A stretch of DNA of 10,927 bases from Alectoria sarmentosa (Eukaryota > Ascomycota > Lecanoromycetes > Lecanorales > Parmeliaceae), in NCBI GenBank assembly GCA_009733775.1, contig WOGZ01000622.1:1-10927 (forward strand). The letters are read 5' to 3'. A model generated the notes under the pieces. The model was not told where the DNA came from and did no database searches. It saw nothing but the letters and a program-made list of their open reading frames with translations. Positions 1 to 6,465 of the stretch are shown here, one piece after another. Position numbers and translations under genes: made by a program. Numbering within the stretch: the stretch's first letter is position 1; each line of letters begins with the position of its first letter.

Positions 1-47
1 TATTCATTAAATTTATAAATTTTATGCAAATTTGAAACGAATTGTGA

Positions 48-150
48 TTTTTTTTAATTTTTAATTTTTTTTCTTTTTTTAGAAATTTTCTTTTTTTAAA
101 AGTGGTTTTCTTTTTTTAGATTTTTTTTTTAGATTTTTTTTTTTTCTTTC
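48..150. repeat. T-tract with recurring agattttt/ttcttttt units
   Basis: A nearly pure T/pyrimidine stretch on the plus strand with several runs of 7-13 Ts, broken by short aga, aaa and ttc interruptions. The phrase ctttttttaga or close variants recurs. It is low-complexity sequence, possibly the decayed poly(A)/poly(T) end of a non-LTR retroelement or simple slippage. No function can be assigned. Confidence 0.5.
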
Positions 151-447
151 TCGATTCGAATCTTACGTTTTTACGATTTACAATTATTAAGCGAGAAATT
201 TACGTTTTTATTGATTTTATCGTTACATTATTTACGATTTACGAATTCTATATAAAGTTGATCTTATTTAAAAATATATACAAAATGTGTTAAATCTTTT
301 ATGATCGATTTCTCGCAACTTTGAAAGATTTATATTATATGTTTATATGATCATTATTATAAAATAAATTTATGCAATTTCAACGATATAATAATCTCGT
401 AAATATGATAAAAAATTATAATGTTATTTAAAAAAGAAAATAATTCG

Positions 448-564
448 TTCAATGAGAGTAAAGGTTTCTCGAAAGTCGCTCTGCCGTTTCGAATAATGAT
501 ATATTTGAATTAAATATATATCGATATATATATATTCAAATTTCATGATTCTTAACTCATTGAA
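448..564. repeat. Foldback: inverted repeat flanking an AT palindrome
   Basis: A 9-bp perfect inverted pair (ttcaatgag at 448-456 and ctcattgaa at 556-564) encloses about 100 bases. Just outside lie aattcg (442-447) and cgaatt (576-581), also inverted relative to each other. Inside is a second inverted pair (atttgaat at 503-510, attcaaat at 534-541) around an almost perfect atatatcgatatat palindrome centred near 522. Nested inverted repeats of this size are compatible with a MITE-like remnant, but palindromes also arise easily in such A+T-rich DNA. No target-site duplication was identified. Confidence 0.35.
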
Positions 565-599
565 AAACGCATATCGAATTGTATAATTGACGAAATTAT

Positions 600-780
600 G
601 AAGAAATTATATTCTTAAAGGGGTAAGGGGCAAAAGATGTAAGATTTATACATATAAATTTTTGATGAGGGCGCTCGGGAGGCCTAAAAGCCGCTATTCG
701 AACGTTAACCGAAAAGCGTAATAACATAGAATTTATGATTGACTGCACATACAAATTTAAGGTTTTTTAGCTCAGTTCTA
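600..780. other. Less degraded patch inside the left A+T-rich block
   Basis: Composition is visibly more balanced here than on either side, with phrases such as aggggtaaggggc (about 618-630) and ggcgctcgggaggcc (about 669-683). The latter forms part of a small GGC/GCC stem around ctaaaa. No open frame of useful length is present. It could be unique DNA that escaped RIP, or an element fragment too short to be recognised. I do not recognise it. Confidence 0.3.
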
Positions 781-1848
781 CACTATTCTTTTATATAATA
801 ATGATATATTTTTTTTACTTAATTTTTTTTTTTAATATATTTATATAATTTAACTTTATATCGATTTTAACAATTATAAAATTATTAAAATTAAAATTTA
901 ATATTTAAATTTAAATTCGCGCGCGGTTAAATTATAAAAAAATATTTATAAATAAATTATATATTTTATTTAAATTCTTGAATTATAATACGATATTATT
1001 AAAAAAAAATCGAAATATAATAATTAATAAATTAATAAAATAGAAAATAATATTAATATTTTTTTTAATGCTTTTAAAATGTTTAAATCATCGAATTATT
1101 TTTTTTTAAAACGATAACGAAAAATGAAATTTAATACACTTTTTCTTTTAACGTTTTATTCAATTTTTCGCATTTATCTTCATTATATTACGCGCTTGTT
1201 TAATAACAAAAATTATTAAAATGAATTTTCTTTATATAAATTAATTAATATATTATAAAAAGCGAAAGATAATAATATTTATTTTAAAGAATTATTAATG
1301 TAATTAAAAACTTTATTAATAAACGATTATATACGATTTTATTAAAACTTTTTTTAATATATTTATAGCAATATCAAAATATTTCAAAATATAATTTTCT
1401 TATTTTCGTATATCTTGAAAAATTAAATTCGCGATTTTAACACTCTTTTAAACTTAAAATTAAAAATTATATTTCTTAAATAACTTAATAATTACAATTT
1501 TTGATAATTTAAAAACTTCGCGACGTTTATTAATTATATTAAAAAATTAATATCTTAATTTTAAAAAGATTTTATCTTTAATATCGCGAGTAATATCGTA
1601 AATAAATAAAATAATATATAACGAAAACATTTTAATTTAACTTTATATTAAAAAGTTACCTCGACTATTTTTTTGATTGTTAAAATTACTTCGAAGATTT
1701 CGAGAATTTAATGAATTTATATTTTACAATACAATAAATTATCAAAATCTTTTATAAATTAAATCGAGTAATCTTTAATAAATTTATTAAAATTTGTCAA
1801 ATTTTTAAATTGTTGCGAGTTATCATTGCGAAGCTGTTTGAAAACCAT

Positions 1849-1875
1849 GATTTTTGATTTTTGATTTTTGATTTT
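1849..1875. repeat. Tandem heptamer gattttt, about four copies
   Basis: The heptamer gattttt occurs three times in a row, followed by a fourth copy one T short. It lies at the edge where the A+T-rich block gives way to the gene island, about 430 bases upstream of the GCV1 start. Simple tandem slippage is the likely origin. Confidence 0.85.
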
Positions 1876-2185
1876 GAAGGGGTGCTAGAATCGCGGATTT
1901 TTTTTTTAGTTTCCCAAGACATACGAAAATAGGGGTAACACAAATTCACATTTAACGTCTTGTCGTATATCTTCCGACTATTGAGGCAATATTTAAGAAG
2001 AATATTCTGTGGCATGATTGTAGCAAAAATTAGTAGCTTCAACTCTATCTCCATGTTCTTCATCGATAGAGCTCTCGTTGTGAAGTTATTTGTAAGGACC
2101 GTGGATCTTCACGATAATCATTACTCAATACTACCCCGTTAATGGTTGCTGTCGAGAGGTTTCTGTCCGGGCCACCTTGCTTTCT

Positions 2186-2190
2186 CCAAT
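2186..2190 (+). promoter_or_regulatory. CCAAT motif upstream of GCV1
   Basis: A plus-strand CCAAT lies about 117 bases before the chosen ATG, at a plausible distance for the fungal CCAAT-binding (HAP) complex. Five bases occur often by chance, so this is only a candidate. Confidence 0.25.
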
Positions 2191-2306
2191 CTCAACATTA
2201 TCTCCCCTCCCAAAGTCCCAATTTGTATTCGAGCCACGCGTGATGCGGCATTAAAAACGAAGGCAACCTTGCTTCCCTTCGCGAAGTACTCGGCCTCGAG
2301 TTAACG

Positions 2307-3847
2307 ATGATGATGAAGTGCGTAAAGACTGGGAGTGCGGCCAGTAAAATATTGAAATTCCGCAGACAGCCTGCGCTGTTCGAAAGATTATTTGCTGCCC
2401 CTATTGCGCGTGTTGTTGTTGCTGGCCTGAACACTTTTGCTTCCGCTCCAAGACCTTTTGTTGCCTCACCTTCTCGTCATCATGGCCCAGTCGTCCGAAT
2501 GAAGCTAGCAGGTCTGCTTCCTCAGTGCAGACAGGCCTCCAGCGATGCCTCAACCAGTGATGGAGGCCTCAAATATACGGCTCTGCACGAGGTCCACGTC
2601 CGCAACGGGGGCAAAATGGTTCCATTCGGAGGCTATTCAATGCCAGTACAATACTCCGACCTCAGTGTAGGAGATAGCCACAAATGGACGAGAGAGAAAG
2701 CCAGCCTCTTTGACGTGGGCCACATGTAGGCTGTTTTCCTGTCTCATGCTGCTCCCTCCTTGGCTGTGACGTTGACAGTTCCTACTCTAGGGTACAACAT
2801 CGTCTATTCGGCCCAGGCGCTGCACCCTTACTCGAAAAGATTACTCCCTCATCCACCGCCTCCCTCCAGATCAACCATTCGACCCTGTCCTGCTTCTTAC
2901 ACCCAGTTACTGGAGGTGTAGTCGATGATACCGTTATAACACGCCTGGGTCCTGAGCTCTTCTACCTCGTCACCAATGCCGCCTGCAAAGCCAATGACAT
3001 TGCATACCTCGAAGAACAAATTGAATCCCGTGATACAAGCCTTGGCGCCGTGGAATGGGAGGTACTCAATGACTGGGGTCTTGTAGCTCTGCAAGGCCCG
3101 CTGAGCGCAGCTATCTTGCAGCGAGCGCTCGTGACCGCTGGAGTAGAGGATGTGGACCTCAAAGCGTTATACTTCGGGCAATGCAAACATGTCACTCTCA
3201 ATCTCTTCCCCAAGCAATCGTCCGAGCCAGATACCACAATCTTGATTTCTAGAGCGGGTTACACAGGCGAAGATGGGTTCGAGGTTTCGATACCGCCCGC
3301 ACTCACGGTCGCATTTACGACTCACCTCTTAGAATGTGGTGGACGCGAGCGATTACGACTAGCAGGATTGGGAGCTAGGGACAGCCTCAGACTAGAAGCA
3401 GGCATGTGTCTCTATGGGCATGATTTGGACGACAAAACTACGCCCGTGGAAGCGGGTTTGAGCTGGATTGTGCACAAAGACCGGCGGGCAAGTGGGGGCT
3501 TCCACGGGGGTGAGATGATACTGAGGCAACTACGACCTGTCAAGGATGGAGGCTCAGCGCCCAAGCATAGGCGAGTAGGCTTGATTGTTGAAGGAGCACC
3601 AGCGAGAGAGGGAGCAGAAATTGTAAATCCCGCGAGTCCAAATTCTGCGGAAGTGGTCGGAAGGGTGACGAGTGGGTGCCCTAGCCCAACGCTGAGAAAG
3701 CACATTGCAATGGGATACGTCAAAACTCCGCTTCATAGGGCAGGCACTCCAATGGAAGTCTTAGTCAGGGGAAAGAGGAGGAAGGCCGAAGTCGTCCAGA
3801 TGCCATTCGTGAAAAGCCGATATTGGAAGCAAGCCACCAGTACATGA
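2307..3847 (+). CDS. GCV1: Aminomethyltransferase, mitochondrial (glycine cleavage T protein); two exons
   Basis: Exons 2307-2725 and 2791-3847 join to give 491 residues. The enzyme takes the aminomethyl group from the lipoyl arm of H protein to tetrahydrofolate, releasing ammonia and 5,10-methylene-THF in the mitochondrial matrix. Residues 1-85 look like a targeting presequence: rich in R, K, A and S, with only one acidic residue (E26) before residue 80. The folate-binding T-protein domain follows: KMVPFGGYSMPVQY (103-116), SLFDVGHM (133-140), GGVVDDTVIT (181-190, containing the paired Asp where the family's catalytic aspartate lies), GYTGEDGFE (296-304), GARDSLRLEAG (334-344) and TPVEAGLSW (357-365). 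The C-terminal barrel has VTSGCPSPTL (432-441). All family blocks are intact. The first ATG of three has A at -3. M65 (position 2499) is an alternative start with C at -3, giving 427 residues. The stop is TGA at 3845-3847. Confidence 0.95.
2726..2790 (+). other. GCV1: GCV1 intron (65 nt)
   Basis: The intron has GT...AG ends: donor gtaggc, acceptor ctctag followed by G. It splits the methionine codon of the conserved DVGHM-VQ block (AT, then G), and removing it restores the expected family sequence exactly. A likely branch site is gttgac (2771-2776), 15 bases before the acceptor. The donor overlaps a TAG (2727-2729), so retention would end the protein at residue 140. An upstream AG at 2777-2778 lies exactly 12 bases before the real one and would keep the frame, but it would disrupt DVGHMVQ and overlaps the branch site. 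Confidence 0.9.
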
Positions 3848-4427
3848 CCAAGATTACCAGTTCCATTTGAGTGATTAGAATAACGACGAAATCAACTTTC
3901 AACGTGTGGGTGGAGAGAGACGATGGAGTCTCTCGAGGTTTCGAGTTTCGTGGGCTTGAATGCCTACTCTCAATAGTGAACTATCATTCCCAATGTCCGC
4001 AAATCCAATCCTGTCCTTCTAGCGATGAGGATGCGATTCCAAAGAACTTCAATAATAGTTTCTAGCTGCAGCTCGGCAGACTCTGGCAGAGGTTCCTCAA
4101 TAACGATTCTACTCTAATACCCTGTTGTATTGTGTCAGGCTCTGATCAACAATTACCTTAGCTCGAAAGACACACGGACAGTAAATTTCCAGCTCTTACG
4201 ATGATAATGAGATGATGAGTGATGGAATTGTTTAGTAGCTTTTGCTTTTGGGGAATACCAAATCTGGCGAAGGCCGTGAAATTCTCGAGAGATTGAATAC
4301 CAATTCTTGTAGACTCACAGTCTGAGGCAGACTGTTTTTTTGGTTTTTGTCTTCGTTGTCGAAGATAGAATATGGATATTGAAAAATAGAAAAATGAATA
4401 CATTATTTCATAAGGTGTACGAATACC
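3848..4427. other. GCV1 3' flank; no gene recognised
   Basis: Composition is balanced to mildly A+T-rich. A 64-codon plus-strand frame (3871-4065) and a 97-codon minus-strand frame (4158-4451) are open. The first needs a non-ATG start, and neither shows a domain, a codon bias like GCV1 or a recognisable family phrase. No clear polyadenylation signal was found. aataatag near 4050 is the nearest A-rich candidate and is weak. The most structured element is the stem-loop at 4317-4341. Confidence 0.4.
4317..4341 (+). terminator. Stem-loop followed by seven Ts (terminator-like)
   Basis: acagtctg (4317-4324) and cagactgt (4328-4335) form a perfect 8-bp stem with a 3-base loop, running straight into TTTTTTT (4335-4341) and further T-rich sequence. 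In bacteria this would be a textbook intrinsic terminator. In a fungus the T run could instead stop RNA polymerase III, or be chance. No convincing Pol III A and B boxes were seen upstream, so a small RNA gene is not called. It lies about 470 bases past the GCV1 stop, too far to be an obvious mRNA end signal. Confidence 0.3.
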
Positions 4428-4589
4428 ATGTGTACCTACACATATAGACAAGTGACTACATCGGCAAATCTCAAAGGTCTACTGTGGTCGGCGCCAAAAG
4501 TCCTGAACGCCAAGTCCGGCCTCAAGATTCCGGATAACGCCCTTCAGTGCTTCGGAACTGCACCTGTTCCCGCCCAATATGGGGCTTGA
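4428..4589 (+). CDS. Unidentified 53-codon open frame, possible gene end or fragment
   Basis: The frame opens at ATG 4428 and closes at TGA 4587-4589. From about residue 10 the wording looks like real protein: LKGLLWSAPKVLNAKSGL, then KIPDNALQCFGTAPVPAQ. Its codons are mixed and often C- or G-ending (AAC GCC AAG TCC GGC CTC AAG), similar to GCV1 and unlike the flanks. The first nine codons are weak, so the true frame may begin after an upstream splice acceptor (for example the AG at 4445-4446). I recognise no family. The opposite strand is also open at 4482-4709 (76 codons with no ATG, stop at 4479-4481), so the coding strand is uncertain. The A+T-rich block starts soon after, so this could be the surviving edge of a gene whose remainder was mutated away. 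Confidence 0.3.
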   Translation: MCTYTYRQVTTSANLKGLLWSAPKVLNAKSGLKIPDNALQCFGTAPVPAQYGA

Positions 4590-4607
4590 TACCCGTAATC
4601 GTGCCAC

Positions 4608-4634
4608 GCACTTAGCTCGTCCCTCGCTAAGTGC
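4608..4634. repeat. Perfect 9-bp stem-loop
   Basis: gcacttagc (4608-4616) and gctaagtgc (4626-4634) are exact reverse complements around a 9-base loop, tcgtccctc. It sits 18 bases after the stop of the 4428-4589 frame and about 115 bases before composition collapses to A+T-rich. It could be an RNA hairpin in a 3' UTR or part of an element end. No partner copy exists elsewhere in the window. Confidence 0.6.
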
Positions 4635-4749
4635 TACCCGACCATACGCGATTTTCAGCCATAGACGATTTTCTGTTTTATCGCAAAACTCGAGTATTTC
4701 ATATTTGATTTACATTATCACAACGTTAAATACTCGTGTTAAATATTTT

Positions 4750-6188
4750 ATCGATAAATTTTAATAAAAAATTCGCTAGAAAAGTCGAAGACTTAATTTT
4801 TAAAAAAAAGTTTAAATTTCGTAACTTTTTTTATATAATAAAAAAGTATTTTTTAATTATTTTATTCGTTATATTACAATTTTCAAATATATATATAATT
4901 AATATTATATAAAAAATTCAATAATTATATTACGAACTTTTATTATAAGTTTTATAAATGTGTTATTATAAATATAAATAATTTTGTAAATTCGCGAAAC
5001 TACGTTTTTAATATAAAAAAAAAAATCGATTATAAAAAAAATCGCGTATAATTAAATAGCACTTTTATTGCATTTAAAAAATGTTTTTAATTCAAATTTA
5101 CGCGCTTGTAGAAAAGATTTTAAGACTTTTATTTTAAAATCTTCTTTCGAAAATAGTTAAAATTATTATCAACGCTATTTAGAAATTTTTATATTGTTTT
5201 TCGTATCTTAATATAACTTTTTCGAGATTTATTAAAAGTAAATAAAATACTTAATTAATTAAATAATTGCAATAAAGCATTTAAATATAAAATATATTAA
5301 ATCTCGATTAATCTTTTTTGCCTCGATAAATATTTCATATTTTAAATAATTAATATATTTCAACATTTTTATATAATCGCATTGTAGCTCGAAAAAATTA
5401 AAATGTTTAAATTATTTTTCTCATTTTTTTTATTCGAGATATTATATAACTTAAACGTCGAAAAAATCGAAAAAAATCGAAAAAAGTAATTAAAATCGTT
5501 TTATAAACACTTTAATTTCAAAATTGAAATTTAAAACTCGCGATATTCAAAATCGAATAAAAACAATAAAAGTTCGAAAAAGAAAATCGTTGTTTTTTGA
5601 AAAACGATTATGTTTTTTTTTTAAATATATTCGTTATTATATTTTATATAAAAAGTTTCACTTTTAACGAAAAATCGTTTTTTAATAAATACATTTATAA
5701 ATTATTTAATATATATTAAAAATCAAGTAATATATAATCGAAGAATATATGTAAAAATAATATTTCGATTAAATGAAAAAACTTCGAATTGTATATGCAT
5801 ATATACGATCGATTGCAAAATTTATAAAATCGTTTTAGAAAATTAATATTTAAATTATAATAATAATTAAGAAAATGTATATAAATTGCGATCGATTTAT
5901 TACGACGATAATTATAATAATAATAACGTTTAAAATATAAATATAATTATTTTAAAAAAAGATAAATATAATAACTTTAATAATTTATATAAGAAATTTA
6001 AAAATAAAGAACGATAATCGACGATGGCGATTTTTTAAATAATAACGAAAATCTCAAATTTTGAAAATATATAAATATAAGTTTTTTGAAAAAACAATCG
6101 TGAATTTAATAATTATTAAATAATAATAAAAAAACAACTTTTAATATAATAATAATATTGTTAAAATTAATATAAAGTTTAAGATTAT
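4750..6188. repeat. A+T-rich block with RIP-type base composition (middle)
   Basis: The change from balanced to extreme A+T is sharp, between about 4690 and 4760. There is no gene-like frame. CpG persists: in 5461-5580 I count 7 CpG against 5 CpA plus TpG together, whereas unbiased DNA would have about twice as many CpA plus TpG as CpG. This fits RIP-mutated repeat DNA. No parent element is recognisable, and I saw no terminal repeats that would mark its ends. Confidence 0.7.
5458..5485. repeat. Short tandem repeat tcgaaaaa(a), three copies
   Basis: Three successive units of tcg followed by six, seven and six As. It is simple low-complexity repeat inside the A+T-rich block, with no assigned function. 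Confidence 0.8.
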
Positions 6189-6465
6189 ATGAGTGTATTG
6201 TCAAGAGAATCGCTATGTTGCCATGTTGTCAAGCTCATTGTATCTATCTAACAGACGATACCTTGCCAAGTTTATGACTTGGCAAGAAGTTGATAGATAG
6301 CCAATTCTCATAAAAGAATCGATCAACTTACAATCACCCAAAATATGACCTTTTTAATGTATCACATTGCCGACATCATTGTGTCGCCAACCATGAGCAT
6401 ATCGTCTATTATGAACTTAACAAGCACCTCATAGCCAATCAACCGTATTTTCAATATGTATATAA
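6189..6465. other. Unmutated islet between A+T-rich blocks, possible element fragment
   Basis: About 277 bases of normal composition, with abundant CpA and TpG (ttgccatgttgtcaag, cacattgccgacatcattg), sit abruptly between A+T-rich blocks. Part of the plus strand is open for 60 codons with no ATG (6314-6493, closed by TAA at 6494-6496), reading histidine-rich protein such as SHCRHHCVANHEHIVYYELN. The minus strand over 6383-6412 reads IIDDMLMVGD, which loosely resembles the YVDD-type catalytic motif of Ty1/copia reverse transcriptase, but stops close this frame at 6362-6364. The octamer ttgtcaag occurs twice (6198-6205, 6226-6233). It may be a fragment too short or too unique to be RIPed, or a recent insertion. 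No terminal inverted repeats or target duplication were found. Confidence 0.45.
6241..6299. repeat. Long imperfect hairpin in the islet
   Basis: The inner stem is 10 bp and perfect: cttgccaagt (6262-6271) with acttggcaag (6277-6286) around the loop ttatg. An outer stem pairs tatctatctaac (6241-6252) with gttgatagata (6289-6299), with one bulged base and an asymmetric internal loop. A further attg (6237-6240) can pair with caat (6302-6305). It is the strongest secondary structure in the window and lies in DNA that escaped the surrounding mutation. It could be an element end, a small-RNA precursor or an RNA hairpin. Transcription is unknown. Confidence 0.6.

Larger units (their letters stand above)
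1..1796. repeat. A+T-rich block with RIP-type base composition (left)
   Basis: This stretch has no credible gene: every frame is cut by frequent stops and I recognise no protein motif. It is dominated by A/T runs, yet CpG (tcga, acga, cgcg) stays common while CpA and TpG are sparse. In ascomycetes this is the known result of repeat-induced point mutation, which converts CpA to TpA in duplicated DNA and leaves CpG largely intact. I infer decayed repeat DNA, probably transposon-derived and heterochromatic. The parent element cannot be read by eye. Local exceptions (T-tracts, a foldback, a less degraded patch at 600-780) are listed separately. The right edge is gradual, with composition becoming normal between about 1800 and 2100. 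Confidence 0.7.
1797..2306 (+). promoter_or_regulatory. Intergenic lead-in and presumed GCV1 promoter/5' UTR
   Basis: Base composition rises stepwise from A+T-rich to balanced across this interval. Short open frames exist on both strands (for example 1960-2142 plus and 1797-2063 minus), but they are low-complexity and show no family resemblance, so I do not call them genes. From about 2160 there are pyrimidine-rich stretches (for example ctcccctccc near 2204-2213), common upstream of fungal start codons, and a CCAAT motif at 2186-2190. The transcription start cannot be fixed by eye. An in-frame stop at 2241-2243 limits how far upstream the GCV1 reading frame can extend without splicing. Confidence 0.45.

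Noticed and set aside
669..710. Possible tRNA or small structured RNA around gaggcctaaaagccgc and attcgaacg
   Set aside because: The small GGC/GCC stem and the TTCGA-like motif cannot be fitted into a cloverleaf, because the T-stem sides do not pair.
761..783. tRNA-like 5' end (ggttttttagctcagtt resembles an acceptor strand plus D-arm/A box)
   Set aside because: No matching anticodon arm, T arm (GGTTCGA-type B box) or 3' acceptor strand follows within tRNA length. The downstream sequence is plain A+T-rich DNA.
1960..2142. 60-codon plus-strand frame and the overlapping 88-codon minus-strand frame (1797-2063)
   Set aside because: Both lie in the compositional transition, have no family resemblance, and the minus frame includes the tandem gattttt repeat.
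3412..3736. Open minus-strand frames opposite GCV1 exon 2
   Set aside because: They are shadows of the strongly supported GCV1 reading frame and have no independent support.
3871..4065. 64-codon plus-strand frame after GCV1
   Set aside because: It needs a non-ATG start, has no domain or family wording, and begins only 23 bases after the GCV1 stop, so it is most likely 3' UTR read by chance.
4158..4451. 97-codon minus-strand frame
   Set aside because: The translation is low in structure, with no recognised motif and with codons following the local A+T content. It also overlaps the terminator-like hairpin.
4579..4764. 61-codon plus-strand frame starting inside the 4428-4589 frame
   Set aside because: It runs through the hairpin and into A+T-rich sequence, and its second half is I/Y/N/K-rich noise.
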